Translations under genes and position numbers: made by a program
NCBI GenBank assembly: GCA_015057715.1
Contig: SVDS01000027.1
Location: 1-41,381, forward strand
Source: Paenibacillaceae bacterium
GTDB taxonomy: Bacteria; Bacillota; Clostridia; Lachnospirales; Lachnospiraceae
DNA: 41,381 nt
Reading direction: 5' to 3'
Notes under the pieces: model-generated
The model's database searches: none
Seen by the model: only the letters and a program-made list of their open reading frames with translations
What the model was told of the DNA's origin: nothing
Shown here: in pieces, positions 15,843 through 24,719 of the stretch
Layout of the letters: each line of letters starts with the position of its first letter
Position numbering within the stretch: the stretch's first letter is position 1

Positions 15843-17072
15843 GTGAAAAAATCTATGAAAAAGTTACTGAGTCTTGGTTTGGCAATCGCCATGGCGGCAT
15901 CTTTAACTGCCTGTGGAAGCGGGAAAGCTTCTGAGGGCACAACCGCAGCTGGAACAGAAACCAAGGGTGAAGCACAGACCACCGCAGCCGGCGGCGCAGC
16001 AACAGGAGAGGGTACAATTAAGATCGGCGGGATCGGCCCAATCAGCGGAAGTACTGCAATTTACGGACAGGCTGTAAAGAACGGCGCAGAACTGGCAGTG
16101 AATGAAATCAATGCAAACGGCGGTATTAACGGAGCAAAGATTGAATTCAATTTCCAGGATGACGAAAATGATACAGAAAAATCAGTGAATGCTTACAACA
16201 CCTTAAAAGACTGGGGTATGCAGTTACTGGTAGGAACAGTTACTTCTGCTCCATGTATTGCTGTTGGAGCTGAATCAAGCAACGATAATATGTTCCAGTT
16301 AACACCATCCGGATCTGCAGTAGACTGTACCAAGTTCGAAAATCAGTTCCGTGTATGTTTCTCAGATCCAAACCAGGGTGCCGCTTCTGCACAGTACATC
16401 GGTGAGAACAAACTGGCGACGAAAGTAGCAGTTATTTATGACAGCTCAGATGTTTACTCATCTGGTATTCATGACAAATTTATATCCGAAGCAGCTAATC
16501 AGGGCATCGAAATTGCTTCTGATGAAGCATTTACAGCAGATAACAACACAAACTTCTCTGTACAGCTTCAGAAAGCACAGGATTCCGGTGCAGAACTTGT
16601 TTTCCTTCCTATTTACTATTCCCAGGCAGCTTTAATTCTTGCCCAGGCAAAACAGATGGGATATGCTCCTGCATTCTTTGGCTGTGATGGTCTTGACGGA
16701 CTTCTTACAGTAGAGAACTTCGATACAAAACTTGCTGAGAATGTAATGCTTTTAACACCTTTTGCAGCTGATGCAAAAGATGATCTTACTCAGAAATTTG
16801 TAACTTCTTTTAAAGAGAAATACAATGAGACTCCAAACCAGTTTGCAGCAGATGCATATGATGCAGTTTATGCTGTAAAAGCAGCAGCTGAAAAATCTGG
16901 TGTTACAGCAGATATGGACGCTTCTGCAATCTGTGATAAGTTAAAAACTGCAATGACTGAAATTTCAATCAACGGTCTGACCGGTGAGAATATGAAATGG
17001 ACTGCAGACGGAGAACCGGATAAGGCTCCAAAAGCAGTAAAAATTGTAAACGGCGTTTATACAGCAATGTAA
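15843..17072 (+). CDS. livJ: branched-chain amino acid ABC transporter, substrate-binding lipoprotein
   Basis: A 409-residue periplasmic-binding-type protein tethered to the outer membrane face. A signal peptide ends at lipobox LTAC (Cys24), followed by a Gly/Ala/Thr-rich linker (about 25-58), then a type I LivJ/LeuAbp fold (IKIGGIGPISGSTAIYGQ ... and QDDENDTEKSVNAYNTL). GTG 15843 is chosen because AGGAGG (15829-15834) sits 8 bases upstream; the frame extends further to GTG 15804, which has no ribosome binding site. Leu/Ile/Val is the likely ligand by operon context, but relatives bind amides or other amino acids. Confidence 0.92.
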   Translation: MKKSMKKLLSLGLAIAMAASLTACGSGKASEGTTAAGTETKGEAQTTAAGGAATGEGTIKIGGIGPISGSTAIYGQAVKNGAELAVNEINANGGINGAKIEFNFQDDENDTEKSVNAYNTLKDWGMQLLVGTVTSAPCIAVGAESSNDNMFQLTPSGSAVDCTKFENQFRVCFSDPNQGAASAQYIGENKLATKVAVIYDSSDVYSSGIHDKFISEAANQGIEIASDEAFTADNNTNFSVQLQKAQDSGAELVFLPIYYSQAALILAQAKQMGYAPAFFGCDGLDGLLTVENFDTKLAENVMLLTPFAADAKDDLTQKFVTSFKEKYNETPNQFAADAYDAVYAVKAAAEKSGVTADMDASAICDKLKTAMTEISINGLTGENMKWTADGEPDKAPKAVKIVNGVYTAM

Positions 17073-17085
17073 AATGACCCGCTGG

Positions 17086-17115
17086 AGGGCCGTCCAAGGG
17101 ACGACCCTCTTCTTT
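17086..17115 (+). terminator. attenuator-type hairpin between livJ and livH
   Basis: GAGGG and GTCC on the left pair with GGAC and CCCTC on the right, with two small internal mismatched bulges, followed by TTCTTT. Placed after the binding-protein gene, it would let livJ be made in excess over the membrane parts, as is usual for ABC importers. Confidence 0.75.
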
Positions 17116-17156
17116 GATATAAATTTCTTGAATAAAGACGAATGAGGTGCGTTGGT

Positions 17157-18041
17157 ATGATGAGTTTCATATCCTATTTTATTAATGGTTTAAGCCTTGG
17201 CAGTGTTTATGCAATCATTGCTCTTGGATATACCATGGTATATGGCATTGCCAAGATGCTTAACTTTGCTCATGGCGATGTTATTATGATTGGAGGATAC
17301 GTGGTGTTCACAGTTGTCAGCACAATGGGCTTAGGTCCTGTTGCAGGCATTCTCCTTGCGGTTATTCTATGTACTGTACTGGGCGTGGTCATTGAGGGCG
17401 TCGCTTATCGTCCTTTACGTATGGCAAGTCCTCTGGCAGTTCTGATTACGGCAATCGGTGTGAGCTACCTGCTTCAAAACATCGCACTGCTTGTTTTTGG
17501 TTCCAATCCAAAGTCCTTTACTTCTGTTGTAACAGTTCCGGCATTAAAGCTGGCAGATGGAAAGCTTACGATCTCCGGAGAGACAATCGTTACAATTATC
17601 AGCTGTGTAATCATTATGATTGGTCTGACTACTTTCATTAAGAAGACAAGAGCAGGACAGGCCATGCTGGCAGTATCTGAAGACAAGGGCGCAGCCCAGC
17701 TGATGGGAATTAATGTAGACGGCACCATTGCACTTACCTTTGCAATTGGTTCTGCACTGGCTGCCATTGCAGGTGCACTTCTTTGCTCCGCCTATCCGAC
17801 CCTCACCCCATATACCGGATCCATGCCTGGAATTAAGGCATTCGTAGCCGCTGTATTTGGCGGAATCGGTTCTATTCCCGGCGCATTAATCGGAGGCCTG
17901 CTTCTGGGTATTATTGAAAACTTAAGCAAGGCTTACATTTCATCCCAGCTTTCCGATGCCATCGTTTTTGCAGTTCTCATCGTTGTCCTTCTTGTGAAGC
18001 CTACCGGCATTCTCGGCAAGAAGATCAACGAGAAAGTATAG
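17157..18041 (+). CDS. livH: branched-chain amino acid ABC transporter permease LivH
   Basis: First of two transmembrane subunits of the importer. The 294-residue protein has about eight membrane segments and the LivH signatures GLSLGSVYAIIALGYTMVYG near the start and AAVFGGIGSIPGALIGG near the end (EAA-like loop that contacts the ATPases). ATG 17157 is chosen over ATG 17142 because GAGGTG (17144-17149) lies seven bases before it and overlaps the earlier ATG region. livM follows immediately. Confidence 0.95.
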   Translation: MMSFISYFINGLSLGSVYAIIALGYTMVYGIAKMLNFAHGDVIMIGGYVVFTVVSTMGLGPVAGILLAVILCTVLGVVIEGVAYRPLRMASPLAVLITAIGVSYLLQNIALLVFGSNPKSFTSVVTVPALKLADGKLTISGETIVTIISCVIIMIGLTTFIKKTRAGQAMLAVSEDKGAAQLMGINVDGTIALTFAIGSALAAIAGALLCSAYPTLTPYTGSMPGIKAFVAAVFGGIGSIPGALIGGLLLGIIENLSKAYISSQLSDAIVFAVLIVVLLVKPTGILGKKINEKV

Positions 18042-18050
18042 GTGGACGAA

Positions 18051-19127
18051 ATGGAAAAAAGTACAGCAAAAAAGTTTCATATTGATAAAACATTTAGAAC
18101 AAATTTAATTACTTACAGCATTGTAATTGCGGCATTTATCATTGTACAGCTGTTAATTTCTGCTGGACAGGTCAGCAGTCTGATGAAGGGCCTTTTAGTG
18201 CCTCTTTGTATCTACAGCATTATGGCGATTTCTCTGAATCTGACGGTTGGTATTCTGGGCGAGCTCAGCCTTGGACATGCAGGTTTTATGTGTATGGGAG
18301 CGTTTTCCAGCTCTATATTCTCCATCTCCATGATGGATTCCATACCAAATGCAGGCATTCGCTTTTTCTTTGCAATTCTAGTGGGCGCAGCAGCAGCTGC
18401 AGCTGCCGGTATTGTTGTGGGAATCCCAGTTTTAAGGCTAAGAGGTGACTATCTGGCAATTGTAACACTGGCTTTTGGCGAAATTATTAAGAATGTTGTA
18501 AATGTACTTTATCTTGGAAAGGATTCAAACGGATTTCATTTTTCCATGAAAAATGCTATGGCTCTTAATATGGAAAAAAGCGGAACAATCATATTAAATG
18601 GCGCACAGGGAATTACCGGTACACCAAAGAACTCCACCTTCACCATAGGTGTACTCCTAACTTTGATTACCCTCTTCATTGTTCTCAACCTGATCAATTC
18701 CAGATCCGGACGTGCGATCATGTCTGTCCGCGATAACAGAATTGCAGCTGAATCCATTGGAATTAATATAACCAAGTATAAACTTATGGCATTTACCATC
18801 TCTGCCTCCCTTGCAGGAGTTGCCGGCGTATTATACTCCCATAACCTTTCTTCCCTGACAGCCACTCAGAAGAATTTTGGCTATAACCAGTCCATTATGA
18901 TCCTGGTGTTTGTAGTACTTGGAGGAATCGGGAATATCCGCGGGTCTATGATTGCAGCAGTCCTTCTGACGCTGCTTCCTGAGCTGTTAAGAGGTTTAAA
19001 TGCTTATCGTATGCTGATTTATGCCATCATTCTGATCGTCATGATGATTTTTAACTGGAGTCCGAAACTGATCGATTTCAGAAAACGTTATTTTCATTTG
19101 AACAGGGCGAAGAAGGAGAGGGTATAA
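18051..19127 (+). CDS. livM: branched-chain amino acid ABC transporter permease LivM
   Basis: Second transmembrane subunit. The 358-residue protein has an N-terminal cytoplasmic stretch, about nine membrane segments, the motif LNLTVGILGELSLGHAGFM typical for LivM, and VVLGGIGNIRGSMIAA as the coupling loop. The in-frame GTG at 18042 directly follows the livH stop, but ATG 18051 has AGGTGG (18040-18045) at the right spacing and is preferred. livG starts two bases after its stop. Confidence 0.95.
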   Translation: MEKSTAKKFHIDKTFRTNLITYSIVIAAFIIVQLLISAGQVSSLMKGLLVPLCIYSIMAISLNLTVGILGELSLGHAGFMCMGAFSSSIFSISMMDSIPNAGIRFFFAILVGAAAAAAAGIVVGIPVLRLRGDYLAIVTLAFGEIIKNVVNVLYLGKDSNGFHFSMKNAMALNMEKSGTIILNGAQGITGTPKNSTFTIGVLLTLITLFIVLNLINSRSGRAIMSVRDNRIAAESIGINITKYKLMAFTISASLAGVAGVLYSHNLSSLTATQKNFGYNQSIMILVFVVLGGIGNIRGSMIAAVLLTLLPELLRGLNAYRMLIYAIILIVMMIFNWSPKLIDFRKRYFHLNRAKKERV

Positions 19128-19129
19128 TC

Positions 19130-19888
19130 ATGGCTTTACTTGAAATTAATAACCTTGGAATTTCATTTGGCGGTCTTCGGGCCGTGGATAATTTCAGCAT
19201 TACCATAGAAAAGGGACAGCTGTATGGTCTGATCGGACCAAACGGTGCGGGGAAAACCACGATTTTTAACCTTTTAACCGGAGTTTATAAGCCAAATGCC
19301 GGTACCGTATTGTTAGATGGCAACAATATTACCGGAAAGAAAACGGTAGATATTAACCGTGCCGGAATTGCAAGAACATTTCAGAATATCCGTCTTTTTA
19401 AGGATCTGACAGTTCTTGATAATGTAAAAACAGGTCTTCACAACAGTCATCCCTATTCCACCGTTGCCGGAATTTTAAGGCTTCCTAATTATTATAAGGT
19501 TGAAAAGCAGATGGATGAGAAGGCGGTAGAACTTTTAAAGGTCTTTGATCTGGATAAAGAGAAGGATACCCTTGCGTCCAATCTGCCTTATGGAAAGCAG
19601 AGAAAGCTTGAGATAGCCAGAGCACTTGCCACTGGTCCAAAGCTCCTGCTTCTTGATGAGCCGGCTGCTGGTATGAATCCCAATGAAACGGCTGAACTTA
19701 TGGATACCATACGTTTTGTACGGGATAATTTTGATATGACCATTCTGTTAATAGAACACGATATGAAGCTTGTCTCCGGGATCTGTGAGCGTTTGACGGT
19801 GCTGAATTTCGGTCAGGTGCTTACCCAGGGTAAAACAGCGGATGTGCTTCATGATCCGGAAGTCATCAAGGCATATCTGGGAGAATAA
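19130..19888 (+). CDS. livG: branched-chain amino acid ABC transporter ATPase LivG
   Basis: First ATPase of the importer, 252 residues. Walker A is GPNGAGKTT, the signature is the LivG-type LPYGKQRKLEIARAL, Walker B is LLLLDEPAAGMNP, and the switch histidine is in LLIEHDMKLV. AGGAGAGGGTATAATC precedes the ATG within 15 bases. It forms a heterodimer with LivF, which begins 13 bases after its stop. Confidence 0.96.
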   Translation: MALLEINNLGISFGGLRAVDNFSITIEKGQLYGLIGPNGAGKTTIFNLLTGVYKPNAGTVLLDGNNITGKKTVDINRAGIARTFQNIRLFKDLTVLDNVKTGLHNSHPYSTVAGILRLPNYYKVEKQMDEKAVELLKVFDLDKEKDTLASNLPYGKQRKLEIARALATGPKLLLLDEPAAGMNPNETAELMDTIRFVRDNFDMTILLIEHDMKLVSGICERLTVLNFGQVLTQGKTADVLHDPEVIKAYLGE

Positions 19889-19901
19889 GGAGGCTTTCTA
19901 C

Positions 19902-20612
19902 ATGGCAATACTTGAAGTAAAAAATCTGGAAGTATATTATGGCGTCATTAAGGCGTTAAAAGATATTTCCTTTGAAGTAAAAGAGGGAGAGATTGTTGCA
20001 TTGATCGGTGCCAATGGTGCTGGTAAAACAACCACTCTTCATACAATAACCGGTCTGATTAAGGCAGCATCCGGTAACATACAGTTTGATGGTCATGATA
20101 TTACCAAAATCAGAGGGGACAAAATCGTAGGCATGGGCATGGCCCACGTTCCGGAAGGAAGAAGGGTTTTCGCGGCTTTAAGCGTTTATGAAAACCTGAA
20201 ACTGGGTGCCTATACAAGAAGAGACAAGAACGAGATTGAAGAAACTCTTCAGATGATCTACAAGCGTTTCCCCAGACTTTTAGAAAGAAAGAACCAGCCC
20301 GCTGGTACATTAAGCGGAGGCGAACAGCAGATGCTTGCCATGGGACGTGCTCTCATGAGTCACCCCAAGGTTATCGTTCTGGACGAGCCGTCTATGGGAC
20401 TTTCACCAATTTATGTAAATGAAATCTTTGATATTATACAGGAAATCAACAAATCAGGAACAACCGTACTTTTGGTAGAGCAGAATGCGAAGAAAGCATT
20501 ATCCATTGCAAACCGTGCTTATGTTTTGGAAACAGGCTCCATTGTGTTAAGCGGAGATGCCAAAGAACTGATGAATGATGATTCTGTTAAGAAGGCGTAT
20601 TTAAGTGAATAA
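19902..20612 (+). CDS. livF: branched-chain amino acid ABC transporter ATPase LivF
   Basis: Second ATPase, 236 residues, with GANGAGKTT, signature LSGGEQQMLAMGRAL, Walker B VIVLDEPSMGLSP and switch LLVEQNAKK. The frame is open back into livG (to 19842), but AAGGAGG (19888-19894) and the typical start ILEVKNLEVYYG put the start at ATG 19902. It closes the livJHMGF operon and is followed by a strong terminator. Confidence 0.96.
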   Translation: MAILEVKNLEVYYGVIKALKDISFEVKEGEIVALIGANGAGKTTTLHTITGLIKAASGNIQFDGHDITKIRGDKIVGMGMAHVPEGRRVFAALSVYENLKLGAYTRRDKNEIEETLQMIYKRFPRLLERKNQPAGTLSGGEQQMLAMGRALMSHPKVIVLDEPSMGLSPIYVNEIFDIIQEINKSGTTVLLVEQNAKKALSIANRAYVLETGSIVLSGDAKELMNDDSVKKAYLSE

Positions 20613-20623
20613 AACAGGTTAAA

Positions 20624-20667
20624 CAGATGCTGCAGCAAGGCTTTTCCTTGCTGTGGCATTTGTTTTT
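20624..20667 (+). terminator. terminator of the liv operon
   Basis: A long stem: CAGATGC (20624-20630) with GCATTTG (20656-20662) and CAGCAAGG (20633-20640) with CCTTGCTG (20646-20653), a five-base loop, then TTTTT. Confidence 0.93.
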
Positions 20668-20765
20668 GTGCCTTAAGACCAAAAAGTTTGTCCAAAAAAT
20701 CAAGAAAGCGACAGTTGATTATGGTAAGATAAGTTACAGTATTCTAAAAACAAGGGAGGAAGGAT

Positions 20766-21545
20766 ATGTACTGGGTACTTATAAAATGCTGCTTTCGGCA
20801 GCAATTTCAGTATAAATGGAATCTACTTTTTCAGATGGCTGGTGACTGGCTTGGTATTTACATAAAAATCTGTATCTGGCAGGCAATTTTAAATGCAGGC
20901 AGCATAAAGAACATAAGTTTTGAAACATTAGTTTCTTATTCAGTCATAGCTGCCATGGTTAGTGGTTTATTATATTCAAGGATAGCAGAGGAACTGGCAG
21001 ATCGTTTCCGTACAGGGATGATTGCGATTGATTTTATCCGCCCCATATCTTTAAAATGGTATTATTTCTTTGGACAATTAGGAGAGAATTTGTATCACGT
21101 TCTGTTTGAAGGGATTTTCATTGCAACAGTGTCATTTATAATTTGGAAATTGCCCATCCCGGAGCCGGGAACTGTTTTGATTTTTCTGGTCAGCCTGTTT
21201 TTGGGACTGCTGATTATGTTTTTTATCCAGTACATTATAGGGCTGATGGTCTTTTGGATGAAAGACGGCACTTATACGCGCATGATAGCAGATGGGTTAT
21301 TTCTTCTTTTTTCAGGAATTGATATTCCTCTCTGGTTTTATCCAGACTGGCTGAAATCGTTATGCGATTTTCTCCCTTTCTCCTATGTGGCATATAAACC
21401 TATTTCTATATGGCTTGGTATGCAGGAGGCAGAACAATGGCAAAAAATATTGCTTATTCAGCTTTCCTGGGTACTCATTCTGTTTATGGCAGAGCGGCTT
21501 TTATGGAAACAGATTCAAAGCAGTATAGAAATTCAGGGAGGTTGA
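20766..21545 (+). CDS. ABC-2 type exporter permease, first subunit
   Basis: A 259-residue membrane protein with about six hydrophobic segments, of the ABC-2 family 6 type (COG4587/COG3694 pairs). Features include an N-terminal amphipathic stretch, FRTGMIAIDFIRPISLKWYYF after the second segment and FLLFSGIDIPLWFYPDWL before the last ones. It is immediately followed by a second, different permease and an ATPase, so the three form one exporter. GGGAGGAAGG precedes the ATG. A weak extended -10 (TGGTAAGAT, 20722-20730) without a clear -35 is the only promoter-like sequence in the 98-base gap after the liv terminator. Substrate unknown. Confidence 0.85.
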   Translation: MYWVLIKCCFRQQFQYKWNLLFQMAGDWLGIYIKICIWQAILNAGSIKNISFETLVSYSVIAAMVSGLLYSRIAEELADRFRTGMIAIDFIRPISLKWYYFFGQLGENLYHVLFEGIFIATVSFIIWKLPIPEPGTVLIFLVSLFLGLLIMFFIQYIIGLMVFWMKDGTYTRMIADGLFLLFSGIDIPLWFYPDWLKSLCDFLPFSYVAYKPISIWLGMQEAEQWQKILLIQLSWVLILFMAERLLWKQIQSSIEIQGG

Positions 21546-21551
21546 TTGTTT

Positions 21552-22346
21552 ATGTTTGGTTTGTATGGTGCATTTGCGAAAGTCGCTTTCCTGACACAGC
21601 TGGAATACAGAGGACAGTATTTTATGCGTATGATTGCAAAATTGCTGGGATGGTCTTCCGGTTTTATTCTGCTGGTTATTTTACTGAATAAAGTGGGACC
21701 TGTGGCAGGCTGGGGGTTATATGAGATTCTTCTTTTATATGCCTTTGATGTTCTTTCTTATTCCATAGCAGGAACGTTTTTTATGGGAGGTTTCGGTAAG
21801 CTGCCACGATTGATTCGAAGCGGAGAGCTGGATGGTATTTTAACAAAACCAGTGAATCCTCTTATTTATCTGATCTGTACAAAAATAAGCGCTGGGTATA
21901 CCAGTAATTATGTGATAGCCGGAGCAATGATAGGAATCAGTCTGCACAAACTGGGGGTCTCTTTGTCCTTTTATCAAATGATCTGGCTGATTCTCGATAT
22001 AGCCGGAGCTTCGCTGATACAGGCTGCTGGTTTCATGGTAACAACTGTTCCTGCATTCTGGTTTTTAAAAAGCGACGGGCTGTATCGCCTTTTTTATAGG
22101 AACCTCACCAGCTTTCTCCAGTATCCCCTTACGATTTACCACGGTGGTATCCGGTTTTTGCTAACCTTTCTACTGCCATATGGATTTATAAATTTTTATC
22201 CTGTCCAGCTATTTGTTAACAGACAGGAGGGGATGCCATCACCGATTTTTTTGTTTCTCACACCTTTTGTGGGAGCTGGTGTATTCTTTATTGCTTACAG
22301 ATTCTGGAAAAAGGGGCTTAAGGCCTACCAGAGCACGGGATCGTAA
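21552..22346 (+). CDS. ABC-2 type exporter permease, second subunit
   Basis: A 264-residue membrane protein with about six membrane segments; LIRSGELDGILTKPVNPLIYLI resembles the loop seen in the partner permease and is typical of this pair (COG3694). ATG 21552 is taken; a TTG at 21546, one base after the preceding stop, is only four bases from GGGAGG (21536-21541) and is less likely. The permeases overlap in tight order, and the ATPase starts 20 bases downstream. Relatives have been linked to export of lipids, antibiotics or peptides, so the cargo cannot be told. Confidence 0.85.
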   Translation: MFGLYGAFAKVAFLTQLEYRGQYFMRMIAKLLGWSSGFILLVILLNKVGPVAGWGLYEILLLYAFDVLSYSIAGTFFMGGFGKLPRLIRSGELDGILTKPVNPLIYLICTKISAGYTSNYVIAGAMIGISLHKLGVSLSFYQMIWLILDIAGASLIQAAGFMVTTVPAFWFLKSDGLYRLFYRNLTSFLQYPLTIYHGGIRFLLTFLLPYGFINFYPVQLFVNRQEGMPSPIFLFLTPFVGAGVFFIAYRFWKKGLKAYQSTGS

Positions 22347-22366
22347 AATGAAAGCGGAGGGTAACG

Positions 22367-23368
22367 ATGTCATATATTACAGTTGATCATGTAACCAGAG
22401 AATTTAAAAGCTTTAAACGTCCTCAGGGATTAAAAAAAACTCTTTCCACCCTGTTTAATCGCAGCTATGATGTTAAAAAAGCAGTGGATGATTTATCCTT
22501 TACAATAGATAAAGGAGAACTGGTGGGATACATTGGTCCTAATGGAGCCGGGAAATCCACAACCATTAAAATGCTGACAGGAATCATTACGCCTACAAGC
22601 GGAACCATAACAACCGGCGGATTGGTCCCCTGGGAAAACAGAAAAGAAAATGCAAAGCACATTGGCGTTGTATTTGGTCAGAGATCTCAGCTCAACTGGG
22701 ACCTACCCATGGAAGATACCTTTGAACTGTACCGAAGAATGTATGGTATTGATAAAGTACAGTTCCGAAAAAATACGCAGATGTTTACAGAACTTTTAGA
22801 GATGCAGTCTTTTTTAAATAAACCGGTACGGCAATTAAGCCTTGGGCAGAAAATGAGAGCAGAACTGGCGATTGCTCTTTTGCACGATCCCGATATTTTA
22901 TATCTGGACGAACCAACCATCGGACTTGATGTAGTGGTAAAGGACAAAATAAGAAAGTTTATAAGACAGTTAAATCGTGAGAAGAAGACAACGGTAATTC
23001 TTACAACCCATGATATGGCTGATATAGAAGAAATCTGCGACCGGATTATGATGATTGATCATGGAACACTGATGCTGGACCAGACACTTGCCTCGTTTAA
23101 ATCACAGGGAGCAGACCAGTATTATGTGGAGGTTGCATTCCAAAGCTTAAAAAAACCCTTGTCTTTCGATGGTGTAGAGCTTGTGAAAGAGCAGCCTTTT
23201 TGTCATACTTACAGTATAAATCCCAGACTTGTTTCCATGAATGATCTGCTAAGCTGCACTTCGGAACTTTTTGAAGTTACAGACATTACAATTAAGAAGC
23301 CAGAAATTGATGAAATTGTACGAAAAATATACACCTCTCAATCAGGAGAAAAAAGTGGACAGTTATAA
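22367..23368 (+). CDS. ABC-2 exporter ATPase (COG4586 type)
   Basis: A 333-residue ATPase that drives the two preceding permeases. Walker A GPNGAGKST (57-65), a signature LSLGQKMRAELA, Walker B ILYLDEPTIGLD and switch LTTHDMADIEE are all present. The extended N-terminus (FKSFKRPQGLKKTLSTLF) and the C-terminal domain of about 100 residues after the switch are characteristic of this subfamily. GGAGGGTAACG precedes the ATG. The stop overlaps the next gene, an AraC-GGDEF regulator, by 14 bases, strongly suggesting that regulator and exporter work together. Confidence 0.93.
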   Translation: MSYITVDHVTREFKSFKRPQGLKKTLSTLFNRSYDVKKAVDDLSFTIDKGELVGYIGPNGAGKSTTIKMLTGIITPTSGTITTGGLVPWENRKENAKHIGVVFGQRSQLNWDLPMEDTFELYRRMYGIDKVQFRKNTQMFTELLEMQSFLNKPVRQLSLGQKMRAELAIALLHDPDILYLDEPTIGLDVVVKDKIRKFIRQLNREKKTTVILTTHDMADIEEICDRIMMIDHGTLMLDQTLASFKSQGADQYYVEVAFQSLKKPLSFDGVELVKEQPFCHTYSINPRLVSMNDLLSCTSELFEVTDITIKKPEIDEIVRKIYTSQSGEKSGQL

Positions 23369-24671
23369 TATATTAAATGTTGCGATTCAGTATGTGGAAG
23401 ATCACATCAAAGAAACAATATTACCAGAAGAGATTGCAGAGGCCTGCAATTATTCCGTTTCCAATTTAAAATACTTATTTCATAAAGTATTCCAGTATGG
23501 GATGATGGAATATGTAAACAGAAGAAAGATTTCAGAAGCAGCATGCCGGCTGATAAAAACCCAGGAATCGGCCTGTTCGGTAGCCTTTTATTATGGATTT
23601 GGGTCCCAGGAAGTTTTCACCAGAGCATTTTATAAGATATGGCAGGAGACTCCGGGGGTATACAGAAAGAAAAGGCATTTTTACGGACTTTATCCAAAAC
23701 AGGAGTTTATTTGCGATGAATGCGGTGTTTTTCGCAGACGGTTTGATTTAAGCGGCCTGACAGAAGAATTAAATGCAAGAGAATGCTCAACTATTGTTTG
23801 TTTTGATATTGTAGGAATCCGTTTTATTAAAACCTGCTATGGAAAAGATGCTGGAGAGGCCGCCGCGTTACATGCCCTGCGGCGAATGGAAGAATTAATG
23901 GGCACAGATTGCAGTCTTTACCGGCTGGCAGGTGATAAGTTTGCAGTGAATTTAGGAGGAGAAGGGTATCCGGCTGCCAGGAGCGCAGCATTAGAGGTCC
24001 TAAAGGCCAATGGCACCAGTTTTATTTTTAAAGGCAATGAAATCTTCTTATCCATGTTTGCCGGAGTGACTCAGATTACTGCCAGGGGAATTACTTCAAA
24101 ACAGCTGTTTGATAAGTTAAATCTTACCATAGAAGAGGCTCATAAGCGACTGTTTCGGAATTTTACCAGCCCTTACGGATTTCCCACTTTTGGACTTTTC
24201 TACGATGATGCTTCCGGTCTTTACAAAGGCGAGGTCAGTCATGCTTACAGGGAAACACGAAAAGGCAGTCATGGATTTAGCTGCAAGATCCCCCGCGAGG
24301 AAATAAACTATTTCTTTTCTATTGATGACGAAACAGAACCGGTTTGCTGGAATACAACAGAAAAAGAATATCATCTGTTTTTTCCGGATGGTGAGGACTG
24401 GTATCGGAAAACAGTTTTTAACAGCTGTAAAGAGGTGGTGAGAGAGCACTATTATATCATCAGGAACTTACTGTATCATAAGGATCAATCCCTGACTTAT
24501 ACCTTGCTGCATTTGGAAATCACGCACACGGCTGACGGCCGGGTAATGACACTCAATGGCGGTGAATTGAAGGAGGCTCTCTATGAAGGAATCATTTCTA
24601 AAAAAGAGTATGGAAAAATTATAAACACCGGTAAATCCATCCTTAAACGGTTGAAAAAGAAAAGGGAATAA
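23355..24671 (+). CDS. AraC-type DNA-binding protein with degenerate GGDEF domain
   Basis: A 438-residue protein with the DNA-binding part first: AraC-family double helix-turn-helix at about residues 10-105 (PEEIAEACNYSVSNLKYLF; GFGSQEVFTRAFYKIWQETPGVYR). A CxxC pair (C120, C123) follows, then a GGDEF-like domain at about 135-270, with D151 and YRLAGDKFAV (190-198) where active diguanylate cyclases have GGDEF. The Glu is replaced by Lys, so cyclase activity is unlikely; nucleotide sensing is a guess. A further C-terminal region (270-438) is unassigned. Start: GTG 23355 after AGGAG (23344-23348), within the end of the ATPase gene; the frame extends further upstream without support. Confidence 0.82.
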   Translation: MDSYNILNVAIQYVEDHIKETILPEEIAEACNYSVSNLKYLFHKVFQYGMMEYVNRRKISEAACRLIKTQESACSVAFYYGFGSQEVFTRAFYKIWQETPGVYRKKRHFYGLYPKQEFICDECGVFRRRFDLSGLTEELNARECSTIVCFDIVGIRFIKTCYGKDAGEAAALHALRRMEELMGTDCSLYRLAGDKFAVNLGGEGYPAARSAALEVLKANGTSFIFKGNEIFLSMFAGVTQITARGITSKQLFDKLNLTIEEAHKRLFRNFTSPYGFPTFGLFYDDASGLYKGEVSHAYRETRKGSHGFSCKIPREEINYFFSIDDETEPVCWNTTEKEYHLFFPDGEDWYRKTVFNSCKEVVREHYYIIRNLLYHKDQSLTYTLLHLEITHTADGRVMTLNGGELKEALYEGIISKKEYGKIINTGKSILKRLKKKRE

Positions 24672-24693
24672 TCTTTTCACCCCCGCATATTAT
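24666..24693 (+). promoter_or_regulatory. sigma-E-like promoter of spoIVA
   Basis: GAATAAT (24666-24672), a 13-base spacer and CATATTAT (24686-24693), close to the mother-cell sigma-E pattern kmATATT and CATACAnT. The -35 overlaps the stop of the AraC-GGDEF gene. spoIVA is a known sigma-E gene in Bacillus, which supports the call. Confidence 0.5.
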
Positions 24694-24719
24694 GTAACAG
24701 CACAGAAGGGGGAATCTTT

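Noticed and set aside
20668-20765. Promoter for the ABC-2 exporter operon
   Set aside because: Only an extended -10 candidate (TGGTAAGAT at 20722-20730) with no -35; too weak to list as a feature.
20627-20815. Reading frame after livF
   Set aside because: It begins inside the liv terminator stem, has no ribosome binding site and no family resemblance.
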